From positions 1 through 7,405 of the forward strand of contig JAJRYU010000621.1 of the NCBI GenBank assembly GCA_024275615.1: 7,405 bases of DNA, given 5' to 3'. The stretch comes from Planctomycetota bacterium. GTDB taxonomy: Bacteria > Planctomycetota > GCA-002687715 > DRQF01. This document shows, piece by piece, positions 1 to 6,715 of the stretch. A model generated the notes under the pieces. That model did no database searches, was not told where the DNA came from, and saw only the letters and a list, made by a program, of their open reading frames with translations. Made by a program: the position numbers and the translations under genes. Position 1 is the first letter of the stretch, and each line of letters starts with the position of its first letter.

Positions 1-2228
1 CTATTCGCATCGTCCCAGTGCATGGGCACAAAGACCATGCCTTGGCGAGGGCCTTCCATGACACGGGCTTTGATGATGGCCACGCCGCGCCTCGAAGTGA
101 TTTTGATTTTTCGACCGGACTTGATGCCAAGTTTCTTGGCGTCAGTGGGATTGATTTCAACAAAACACTCCGGGTAGGCGCGCTTGAGCTCTCGCGCTTT
201 CATGGTCATCGTGCCTGTATGCCAGTGTTCCAGGACTCTCCCGGTTGACAACACAAATGGATAGGTTTCATCCACTGGCTCCGCCGGTCCCAAAGCAGGG
301 CGCAGCCAAACAGTGGCCCGATGGTCTGGTGCAGCATAGAACTTGATGTCTCCCTTCTTGAGAGACTGATCGGCATAGGGCCCGGCATCAAGGCAGGGGT
401 CTTCGCCTTTGACAAATCGCATCGAAGTTCCAGGGTGATCAGGAGTCGGAGCTGGCCAACGCACACCTCGTTCTTTCCACAGACGATCGCGGGTGATGCC
501 TCGGAAGTCGTAGGCCGTCTCCTTGGACGCCAACATCATTTCTTCCCAGACGTCATCTGTCGTCTTGAATTTCCCAGCAATGTAGCCCTTGGGAACGACT
601 CCATGGCTTTCGAGGCGAGCGGCAAAATCAAGCAAGAAGTCGAAATCCGACCTTGCACCTTTCGGGGCAGATATGACCTTGGGGTGGAGTTGATATCTTC
701 GTTCGGACATGCCGAAGACGCCAGTCTTCTCAGACCAGATGGCTGCGGGCAACACAACGTCTGCCAACTCTGTTGTTCTCGTGGGATAGCCATCGATAAC
801 GCAGATAAAAGGCTTGTTCGGTCGTGGTTTGCCCATGGCGTCACGATAGACAGAGACGTTCGGCAAACTCTGCCCAGGGTTGGTGGTCAAGACCAACATG
901 GCTTGAATCTCATCTCGTCCAAGCGCTCTAAACATGTCAATGGTATTGAGGCCCGGCTTGGGCTGGATTGTGCCCGGCTTGGCACCCCAGATCTTCTCAA
1001 TTTCAGCACGATGCTTAGCTTTCTTGACCACACGACCATAAGGGAGAATGTGGCACAACGACCCGGTGTCCCGCACTCCGCCACAAGCGTTGGGTTGTCC
1101 CGTGAGGGAAAATGGCGTGGCTCCTGGCTTGCCAATCTGGCCGGTAATCAAGTGCAAATTGTGCATCAGATTGTTGGCCCATACGCCTCGCGTTCGTTGA
1201 TTCAGCCCCATGGTCCAAAACGACGTCGTCGGGCCAAGCGCAAAGATCTTTGCCGCCTCTTCAATCTTCTTGGCCGAGACGCCGCATTGCAATTCGGCTT
1301 GCCTAGGCGTGTAGTTCTTCTCTAACCACTTGAAGTACTCGTCAAGGCTCACTTTCGTCGGTTTCTTGCCCTTAACGATCTTGAATTGCACGTTTTTGCC
1401 AATGAAAGAGGCGTTGTGTTTCTTGTCCCGAATGATGCAATAGGCCATGGCATGAAGAACGCCTAGGTCGTATCCCGGTATCGGGTCAAGGTGGACATCG
1501 GCTATCGAGTCGATGGGGCTTTTTCTCGGATCTAGGGTGATGACGAGAACGTCGCGGTTCTGTTGTTTACGCGCCAAAATTTGATCGAAAATAACCGGGT
1601 GGCACTCGGCAGTATTGGAGCCCACGAGAAAAAACACCTTGGCGTGTTCAATGTCGTCATAGCTTCCCATCGGCTCGTCTTTGCCGAAGCTTGTGACGTA
1701 GCCGCCGACCGCACTGGCCATACAAAGCCGCGGGTTTCCTTCGACGTTGTTGGTGCCAATCCCACCCTTAAAAAGTCGGTTAGCTAGATAGCTCTCCTCA
1801 CTCATGGCCTGCCCAGATCCGTAATAGGCCACGGAGTTGGGCCCATTCTTCTTAATCGAGTCGGCGAACTTCTTCGCCACCAAGGCCATGGCTTCGTCCC
1901 AAGTAGCGGGCTCAAGTTTGCCGTTCTTGCGGATCATCGGAGTCGTCAACCGGTCCTTTGAGTGGACAATTTTCGGCAAGAAAAGTGACTTGGCGCAGAC
2001 CAGGCCCTTAGTCGTCGGGTGCTTCGTATCTCCACGCAAGGCAACCATGCGGTAATTTCTCACGCCAAGCATGACGCCGCAACCGGTGCCGCAAAAACGA
2101 CAAACCGACTTGTGCCACGTGATTGGTCCAGGCCGTTCGAATACCTTGGCGAGTGCAGGGTTACTCGTGCTCGCAATAACCGCCGTCATTGCCGCAGCTT
2201 TCATGAAATCTCTGCGTGTATTTCCCAT
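1..2228 (-). CDS. napA: Periplasmic nitrate reductase catalytic subunit NapA (C-terminus cut by window edge)
   Basis: This is the molybdenum enzyme that reduces nitrate to nitrite in the periplasm. The frame stays open from the ATG at 2228 to the left edge, giving 742 codons plus two bases. By comparison with family members of about 800-830 residues, only some 25-90 residues are missing. A twin-arginine signal (RRDFMK, residues 5-10) leads to a likely cleavage after ALA (25-27). The N-terminal [4Fe-4S] ligands are Cys43, Cys46, Cys50 and Cys78, with the conserved electron-transfer lysine at 80. The molybdenum-ligand cysteine is Cys169 in NPRLCMASAV. Other NapA-typical blocks are DEPMGSYDD (near 184), SLTGQPNACG, and LSTGRVLEHWHTGTMT near the C-terminal cofactor-binding domain. 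The start is supported by AAGGAG six bases upstream. It follows napD by 22 nt. NapB is not visible; it could lie beyond the left edge. Identity is very secure; only the C-terminus is unseen. Confidence 0.97.
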   Translation of the reverse strand, partial: MGNTRRDFMKAAAMTAVIASTSNPALAKVFERPGPITWHKSVCRFCGTGCGVMLGVRNYRMVALRGDTKHPTTKGLVCAKSLFLPKIVHSKDRLTTPMIRKNGKLEPATWDEAMALVAKKFADSIKKNGPNSVAYYGSGQAMSEESYLANRLFKGGIGTNNVEGNPRLCMASAVGGYVTSFGKDEPMGSYDDIEHAKVFFLVGSNTAECHPVIFDQILARKQQNRDVLVITLDPRKSPIDSIADVHLDPIPGYDLGVLHAMAYCIIRDKKHNASFIGKNVQFKIVKGKKPTKVSLDEYFKWLEKNYTPRQAELQCGVSAKKIEEAAKIFALGPTTSFWTMGLNQRTRGVWANNLMHNLHLITGQIGKPGATPFSLTGQPNACGGVRDTGSLCHILPYGRVVKKAKHRAEIEKIWGAKPGTIQPKPGLNTIDMFRALGRDEIQAMLVLTTNPGQSLPNVSVYRDAMGKPRPNKPFICVIDGYPTRTTELADVVLPAAIWSEKTGVFGMSERRYQLHPKVISAPKGARSDFDFLLDFAARLESHGVVPKGYIAGKFKTTDDVWEEMMLASKETAYDFRGITRDRLWKERGVRWPAPTPDHPGTSMRFVKGEDPCLDAGPYADQSLKKGDIKFYAAPDHRATVWLRPALGPAEPVDETYPFVLSTGRVLEHWHTGTMTMKARELKRAYPECFVEINPTDAKKLGIKSGRKIKITSRRGVAIIKARVMEGPRQGMVFVPMHWDDAN

Positions 2229-2234
2229 GATGCT

Positions 2235-2240
2235 CTCCTT
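2235..2240 (-). promoter_or_regulatory. Ribosome binding site of napA
   Basis: AAGGAG lies six bases before the ATG at 2228, inside the 22-nt napD-napA gap. It fixes the napA start at the methionine just before the twin-arginine motif rather than at the internal Met9. Confidence 0.8.
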
Positions 2241-2250
2241 CCCCGTGTTC

Positions 2251-2553
2251 TTAGTCGGGGGCAACGCCGAAGGTGCTGTCATCTTCAACGAGATTGTCTG
2301 GTTCTTCTTCAAGTTCGACAGAGACCGGCCAAACACCCCAGACACCCTGAGAGTTTTCGACCAAACCTAGTATGTGTTCTGCCTGTGATGGGCCATCGGC
2401 TTCGATAAGGATGCCAATGCGGTTCGTCTCACCGAGATCGAAAGTCTCTACACCCGCCAAGGCATCCACAGTCGCTCGGACTGCGGTGGCGCAGCCAGGT
2501 TCAATGCGCGCGTAAGCACCAACGACAGCAAGAATCTCTTTGTCTGCCTTCAT
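2251..2553 (-). CDS. napD: NapD, chaperone for NapA maturation and Tat export
   Basis: NapD is a small cytoplasmic protein that binds the NapA twin-arginine signal peptide and holds back export until the molybdenum cofactor is inserted. This one has 100 residues, the usual size. It shows the family pattern of a short ferredoxin-like fold: a first strand (ILAVVGAYARI, 7-17), a helix, then GVETFDLGETNRIGILIE (34-51), a second helix, and a closing strand with GVWGVWPVSVELEEE (70-84). The ATG at 2553 is chosen over an upstream TTG at 2568 because it forms an ATGA overlap with the preceding stop and has GGAGG six bases upstream. The position directly before napA matches many nap operons. The last 20 or so residues form an acidic tail (EEEPDNLVEDD) beyond the core fold. 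Family assignment rests on size, fold pattern and position and is fairly secure. Confidence 0.88.
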   Translation of the reverse strand: MKADKEILAVVGAYARIEPGCATAVRATVDALAGVETFDLGETNRIGILIEADGPSQAEHILGLVENSQGVWGVWPVSVELEEEPDNLVEDDSTFGVAPD

Positions 2554-3002
2554 TGACTGCCTCCGCAAGTCGAAAGGCTATCGGCAGCCTGGCACAACGA
2601 TTGGTAGTAGTCCTCGCGAGAAAGTCCAAGGAGAGCAGAGCCGTAGAGCTCTGCCTCCTCGGAAGTAACAATGTCGCCATAGTTGATGCGTGCGACGTGA
2701 TAGGCAATGAGTGAAGAAAGCACGGGGTCGGAACGGAACTTCGGGTGAACATGAAGACGATAACCGTCTTTGGGCCCAGAACCCTTGGACTCCGCCCAAG
2801 CGAACTCACTTTCTTGGAGAGCAGATTGATCGAATGACAACTCGGTAGCGAAACGCACGCATTCTTCATCCTGAAGAAATGCTGTCACCTGTGTCTCATT
2901 TCCAAGATGCGGGTGACGCTTTCGTGCCGACAGAGCCTTCTCCACAACGTGGTCGCGGAGAGCGATCTTCCCATCCTCTTCCGTTGGTTCGTGTCGCTTC
3001 AT
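2550..3002 (-). CDS. Unrecognised 150-residue soluble protein inside the nap operon
   Basis: I do not recognise this protein. It has 150 residues, no signal peptide, no membrane segment and no CXXCH or ferredoxin motif, so it is probably cytoplasmic. The N-terminal third is charged and looks helical (ALRDHVVEKALSARKRHPHL, 14-33). A middle block around YRLHVHPKFR (81-90) has two histidines and basic residues. The C-terminal third (about 92-143) is a run of likely helices containing SLIAYHVARINYGDIV and DYYQSLCQAADSL. There are three scattered cysteines, at 48, 137 and 146. It starts 36 nt after the octaheme gene with a modest GAGAG site, and its stop overlaps the napD start by ATGA. That coupling suggests a maturation, assembly or cofactor-delivery role for NapA or a partner. 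It is smaller than TorD/NarJ-type chaperones and I see no clear motif of that family. That it is a real gene is well supported; its function is unknown. Confidence 0.85.
   Translation of the reverse strand: MKRHEPTEEDGKIALRDHVVEKALSARKRHPHLGNETQVTAFLQDEECVRFATELSFDQSALQESEFAWAESKGSGPKDGYRLHVHPKFRSDPVLSSLIAYHVARINYGDIVTSEEAELYGSALLGLSREDYYQSLCQAADSLSTCGGSQ
2560..2564 (-). promoter_or_regulatory. Ribosome binding site of napD
   Basis: GGAGG lies six bases before the ATG at 2553 and sits inside the last codons of the preceding 150-residue gene. Together with the ATGA stop-start overlap it decides the napD start and implies translational coupling to the upstream gene. Confidence 0.8.
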
Positions 3003-3038
3003 TTCACAGCTCTCACTTTCTTTACTCAGCCATCAACA
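3003..3038 (-). other. 36-nt gap between octaheme and unknown gene
   Basis: This is the longest gap between genes in the window. It contains a weak ribosome binding site (GAGAG, 3010-3014) for the downstream gene. I see no hairpin followed by a T-run, so nothing suggests termination here and the operon probably reads through. Confidence 0.5.
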
Positions 3039-4499
3039 TCACTTGTTGTAGCGCTTCTGGAATTCCTTCCGCGCTGCATCCCTTCTGGCTTTTTCTTTCG
3101 GATCGAGCTTGTCGATCGCCCATTGGTGATTCTTGCTATTCATGACCTCGGTAATCTTCGCGTCCAATTTCTTGGCCATCGCAATCTTCTTGTCGTCTTT
3201 CGACTCCAAGCCCTCTTTCACCATACGGCGCAAGCTAGGGATGAGATGGGTGTAGAAAGTCTTGGCGAGATCATAGGTGCCATGCCAGTGGGTATAATCA
3301 GGAGCCATCATCGAAGCAGCATGACGCGCGCGCCGGCCTTCGTGATGCCAAAGCTCGAACCAGATCCAATCGATTTCGTGAGAGAATGGTGCCTTGTAGG
3401 GCCTAAGCGGCTTGGCCAAGGCGTAGAGAGCTATGCCTGGCTTGGCATACTTCTCATTGTACATCTCGATGAGACCGTCGTACTGGATGTAGAAGTTATC
3501 AATCCAGTTCTTGTTGTGACAGTTGCTGCACACATCCTTCATGTTGGCACGACGAACTTGCCAAGGAACATCCTTGCCAGGAAGCCCCATCTTGGCATCC
3601 GCAACCTCGGGGCGAACCGAGATTTTGGGTCTGTTGTTCCAACTGATCCGCATACCGATGTCATGGGTAACCGACTGGTTCTTGGTGGCAGACATATGGC
3701 AAGTCGCGCATGTGGGAGCGGCCCAATAGTCTTCACCGACGATCCATTTGTTGGACTCCAAGTTCATCTTTCTAATGTTGGAAAAGAAGGCGATACCGTG
3801 CTTCGACTCCTCGTAGATCTCCTTTTGGGGGTGATCAGGTCCGAGGTGACATTTGCCGCATGTATCTGGATGCCTTGCTTGCGCCGCGGAAAAGGCGTGG
3901 CGTGTGTGACAGGCGTTGCATGATCCTTCAGTACCATCCGGATTCAAACGGCCAATGCCGCTATTTGGATAGGTTGCAGGATCGAGCTTGCCATCAGGAA
4001 GAACCTTGATTTGCGACCCATGACATTGCCAACAGCCATTGACGGCAGCGGCTGAATTGCCATGAGGAAAACCCGGTGTGATGAAATCACGGTTACCCTC
4101 AACAACCTCCGCGAGGACATTGTCAAGAGAACCGAGAATCCGACCAGCTTTCGCGTGGTGCGAACCGGAGAATTGCTTCACTTCTTTTTCGTGACAGCGG
4201 GCACAGTCCTTGGGGGAGACAATGACCGCAATCGTGTGGTTGTAGTGATTGACAGCGTCAACGTCCGATTTCTCGGCCGCATGACATTCATAGCATCCGA
4301 CATTGGCGCGATAGTGCTTACTTTCGCCCCACTGTTGGTAGATGCCAACATTTTGCTTCTTGTGACACTCGATACATTCCTTTGATTTCGCCGAAATCTC
4401 CGGCAAGCCGATGGCTTGCGCATGGGCCATGGAGGCCGTTAGGAGTCCGACGAAGACACAAAGCAATGCGCGTGATGTCCACGGGGGTAAATTTCTCAT
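3039..4499 (-). CDS. Octaheme cytochrome c of the hydroxylamine oxidoreductase (HAO) type
   Basis: This is a periplasmic octaheme cytochrome of 486 residues. A Sec signal peptide ends at about AHA (25-27). Eight CXXCH heme sites are visible, at residues 42-46, 69-73, 99-103, 156-160, 194-198, 214-218, 264-268 and 324-328. Their spacing, and the roughly 160-residue heme-free helical C-terminal region, fit the HAO family. In characterised HAOs the fourth site in sequence carries the catalytic heme; here that is CWQCH at 156. The family includes enzymes that oxidise hydroxylamine and others that reduce nitrite or hydroxylamine to ammonium. Next to NapA the reductive role is more likely. Tyr402 and Tyr409, in DYTHWHGTYD, lie about where the heme-cross-linking tyrosine of oxidising HAOs occurs, but only an alignment can settle this. 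The C-terminus is a lysine-rich helix with no membrane anchor. The start overlaps the nrfD-type stop by ATGA, with AAGGAG eight bases upstream. Family is secure; direction of reaction is inferred. Confidence 0.92.
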   Translation of the reverse strand: MRNLPPWTSRALLCVFVGLLTASMAHAQAIGLPEISAKSKECIECHKKQNVGIYQQWGESKHYRANVGCYECHAAEKSDVDAVNHYNHTIAVIVSPKDCARCHEKEVKQFSGSHHAKAGRILGSLDNVLAEVVEGNRDFITPGFPHGNSAAAVNGCWQCHGSQIKVLPDGKLDPATYPNSGIGRLNPDGTEGSCNACHTRHAFSAAQARHPDTCGKCHLGPDHPQKEIYEESKHGIAFFSNIRKMNLESNKWIVGEDYWAAPTCATCHMSATKNQSVTHDIGMRISWNNRPKISVRPEVADAKMGLPGKDVPWQVRRANMKDVCSNCHNKNWIDNFYIQYDGLIEMYNEKYAKPGIALYALAKPLRPYKAPFSHEIDWIWFELWHHEGRRARHAASMMAPDYTHWHGTYDLAKTFYTHLIPSLRRMVKEGLESKDDKKIAMAKKLDAKITEVMNSKNHQWAIDKLDPKEKARRDAARKEFQKRYNK

Positions 4500-5755
4500 G
4501 AGACAGTCTCCTTTGACTTATGGCCGGACTCCCCAGTACCGACCGTATCCAACGAATAGCTGTGATCGTAAGTGAGTTTCCCGCTGAGGACGGGAATCGT
4601 AACGCGAACTAAAATGGTGTATGTGAGTAGGCCAAACGCCCAGATGCCTAGGCAAACGAGTATCTCATTGATGGTTGGCGAATACTCAACGATTTCGCCG
4701 AGCGGCGAAGGAATAAAGGCCGGGATAATGAGTCCCATGCCCTTTTCAATCCAAATGCCAACAATCATGGCCACGCAAGCAATGTTGAGCCAAACGAATT
4801 TCTCAACAACGGGCGTGTAGAGAATCAAAAGGGCGATGGCATTCAGGCCGATGGCGCTCCAAATCCAAGGAACCAGCGCGTTGTGTCCATGCAACCCAAA
4901 GAACAAGTACTTCGCTGATATGTTGTGCGCGGCACCGGTATAGAATTCCGTGAACAACTCACAGCCCAAGAGAAAGGCGTTGATCGTCAAAGCCACGGTC
5001 ACGATTCGCCTGAGCAAGGCCAGGGCTTCATCAGGGACCGAGTAGTCCGTGAATTTTCGGATGCATTGGAGCGTCAAGATGATAAACGCTGGGCCTGCCG
5101 CAAAGGCAGAAGCGAGGAAGCGTGGCGCAATGATAGCGGCATTCCAGAAAGGACGTCCACCCAAACCGACGTAGAGAAAAGCAGTGACGGTGTGGATGCT
5201 AATCGCCCAAAATATCGCCAAGAAAACAAAAGGCATGTAGAACTTCTTGCCTGGTGTCTGCTTTTTGTAGGCGCACCAAATCAAGTAGCCGCAGATGTGC
5301 AAGTTGAGCAGTAGATATACGTTCAAGACCACCACATCCCAGGTCAACATGGAGAGCGGAAAGTTGAAGCGCAGAAACAAGTGCATGAAGCGATCCGGGC
5401 GGCCTAGATCAACAGTGACAAAAGCCAAGCACATAAGAATAGCAGCAACGGCTAGGAGTTCGCCGAAGATCACCAGGTCGTGCAAGGCTTGCTTGCGATA
5501 GACATAGACCGGAATAACCATCATGGCAGCCGCCGCGGCCATGCCCACCAAGAAAGTGAAATTGGCGATGTACAAACCCCAGGAGACTTGGTCTGTCATT
5601 CCCGTCACAATCATGCCATCGACCAATTGTTTGCAATAGGCGTTCAAGCCGATGAGGGCAATCACGGTCAAAAGAAGCATCCACAAACGGTAGCGCCAGT
5701 CACCGATAAAACTCAAAGCAAAACAGCGCTTGAGGAAGACAAGATACGCGCGCAT
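4496..5755 (-). CDS. NrfD/PsrC-family quinol-oxidising membrane subunit
   Basis: This is an integral membrane protein of 419 residues that, in its family, exchanges electrons between membrane quinones and a partner iron-sulfur subunit. About ten hydrophobic helices can be placed, near residues 22-40, 58-86, 93-116, 139-163, 175-198, 206-232, 248-270, 283-313, 319-346 and 362-390. Ten helices suggest the longer PsrC/ActC-like form rather than the eight-helix DmsC form. The family-typical DLGRPDRF follows the third helix (116-123). It is followed by the polar stretch NFPLSMLTWD (131-140) before helix four. The soluble C-terminal tail is hydrophilic. It starts three bases after the stop of the iron-sulfur gene, and this pairing is the standard NrfC-NrfD arrangement. 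It most likely feeds quinol electrons to the adjacent cytochromes and NapA. Family is secure; the exact electron acceptor is inferred from the neighbours. Confidence 0.94.
   Translation of the reverse strand: MRAYLVFLKRCFALSFIGDWRYRLWMLLLTVIALIGLNAYCKQLVDGMIVTGMTDQVSWGLYIANFTFLVGMAAAAAMMVIPVYVYRKQALHDLVIFGELLAVAAILMCLAFVTVDLGRPDRFMHLFLRFNFPLSMLTWDVVVLNVYLLLNLHICGYLIWCAYKKQTPGKKFYMPFVFLAIFWAISIHTVTAFLYVGLGGRPFWNAAIIAPRFLASAFAAGPAFIILTLQCIRKFTDYSVPDEALALLRRIVTVALTINAFLLGCELFTEFYTGAAHNISAKYLFFGLHGHNALVPWIWSAIGLNAIALLILYTPVVEKFVWLNIACVAMIVGIWIEKGMGLIIPAFIPSPLGEIVEYSPTINEILVCLGIWAFGLLTYTILVRVTIPVLSGKLTYDHSYSLDTVGTGESGHKSKETVS
4508..4513 (-). promoter_or_regulatory. Ribosome binding site of the octaheme cytochrome gene
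   Basis: AAGGAG lies eight bases before the ATG at 4499, within the final codons of the NrfD-type gene. It supports the start that overlaps the upstream stop by ATGA. Confidence 0.75.
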
Positions 5756-5758
5756 GGC

Positions 5759-6715
5759 CTAACCCCCTTCCTCTTCTGAACGATGATAATCTTCGTCAAA
5801 GTAGTAGAAGAATCGCGGGACCGTCCCGACCTCTTCCTTCAACACGAAGACACGTTTATTCTTGAGAACCTGTGAAACATCGCTCTTGTGATCGCGTATA
5901 TCGCCGAACTTCCTTGCCCCCACAGGGCACACTTCAAGGCATGCCGGGTTCTGACCGTTGCGGGTGCGATGCAAGCAAAAGTGGCATTTCTCCATGACAC
6001 CTTTGTGGCGCGGACGATTAGAAAGGTAGGACATATTCGGATTGACTTCAGCCTTCGGAATCGTCGGTTCCGTGAAGTTGAATCGCCGAGCAAAGTACGG
6101 GCAGGCTGCTTCACAATAGCGACAACCAATACACCAGTCGTAATCGATGACGGTGATCCCGTCCGGCTCTGTCCAGGTCGCTTCAACGGGACACACCTTG
6201 GTGCAGGGAGGGTTTTCACATTGGTGACATTGGATGGGCATGTAGAAATGTCCATCCTTGGGCACAGTCGGGTGATCGTAGTTGTGACTGCCCTTTTCGA
6301 TATCGATCGTGCCCGTGGGCATTTCCAGGACTCGGATGTATTGGATCTCCGGGTCCCGACTCTGGTTGTTTTCCGCGACGCAGGCGTGAACGCACTTGCG
6401 ACAGCCGATACAAGCACCCAGGTTCAAGGCGTAAACGAATTCCACTCCGTCCATGGGTTTCACGTCTTTGAGGTCAGGCCTGACCTTGTAGCGTTCTTCC
6501 ACTTCTGCCGTGATACGCGCCAGGACTTTGGCCATTTCTTCCTTGTCGAGTTCCTTGTAGTGCTGTTGAAGAAACTTCTCGACAGTGAAATCCGACGTGT
6601 CAAGTGACTTCAAGGGCGAGAGCGCTGCAACCAAGGCCGCCATTCCACCGGCTGCACCTGTCGCAGCCCGAAAGAAGCTACGACGATTCATGCCGCCGTT
6701 TTCCGCAGATTTCAT
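5759..6715 (-). CDS. Tat-exported NrfC/HybA-like ferredoxin subunit, four [4Fe-4S] clusters
   Basis: This is an electron-transfer subunit of 318 residues, expected on the periplasmic face next to the NrfD-type membrane protein. A twin-arginine motif NRRSFFRAA (10-18) and a glycine/alanine-rich hydrophobic stretch (19-33) form a Tat signal. No clear AXA cleavage site follows, so the segment might stay as an anchor. Sixteen cysteines fall in four groups: 102/105/108/112, 163/166/171/175, 195/198/201/205 and 244/247/259/263. This is the ligand set for four cubane clusters seen in NrfC, HybA and PsrB. The start at 6715 is chosen because it makes an ATGA overlap with the tetraheme stop and has GAGGAG eight bases upstream. 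A frame extension upstream to 6862 lies inside the tetraheme gene and lacks such support. Met9 is a possible secondary start. It probably relays electrons from the NrfD subunit to the tetraheme cytochrome. Confidence 0.95.
   Translation of the reverse strand: MKSAENGGMNRRSFFRAATGAAGGMAALVAALSPLKSLDTSDFTVEKFLQQHYKELDKEEMAKVLARITAEVEERYKVRPDLKDVKPMDGVEFVYALNLGACIGCRKCVHACVAENNQSRDPEIQYIRVLEMPTGTIDIEKGSHNYDHPTVPKDGHFYMPIQCHQCENPPCTKVCPVEATWTEPDGITVIDYDWCIGCRYCEAACPYFARRFNFTEPTIPKAEVNPNMSYLSNRPRHKGVMEKCHFCLHRTRNGQNPACLEVCPVGARKFGDIRDHKSDVSQVLKNKRVFVLKEEVGTVPRFFYYFDEDYHRSEEEGG
5763..5769 (-). promoter_or_regulatory. Ribosome binding site of the NrfD-type gene
   Basis: A purine-rich AAGGGGG lies seven bases before the ATG at 5755. 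It overlaps the glycine codons that end the iron-sulfur subunit, so the two genes are probably translated together. Confidence 0.65.

Noticed and set aside
321..1325. 334-residue plus-strand open frame
   Set aside because: It is antisense to a fully open napA frame with all expected motifs. Its product has no coherent domain and I see no good ribosome binding site, so it is a shadow frame.
1..2228. A broken or frameshifted napA, suggested by the many short overlapping frames in this region
   Set aside because: I translated the minus strand from 2228 to 1 by hand and found one uninterrupted frame. It appears fragmented only because it runs off the window without a stop.
2554..2568. Longer NapD from a TTG at 2568
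   Set aside because: The ATG at 2553 has GGAGG at ideal spacing and overlaps the upstream stop; the TTG would use up that binding site as coding sequence.
3003..3038. Possible transcription terminator between octaheme and unknown gene
   Set aside because: No self-complementary stem followed by a T-rich run is visible in the 36 nt.
2907..3923. 338-residue plus-strand open frame
   Set aside because: It lies antisense across the end of the octaheme gene and into the 150-residue gene. The real minus-strand genes have heme motifs and operon spacing; this frame has neither.
5888..6607. 239-residue plus-strand open frame
   Set aside because: It is antisense to the iron-sulfur subunit, whose sixteen clustered cysteines show the coding strand. 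The plus-strand product looks like random translation.
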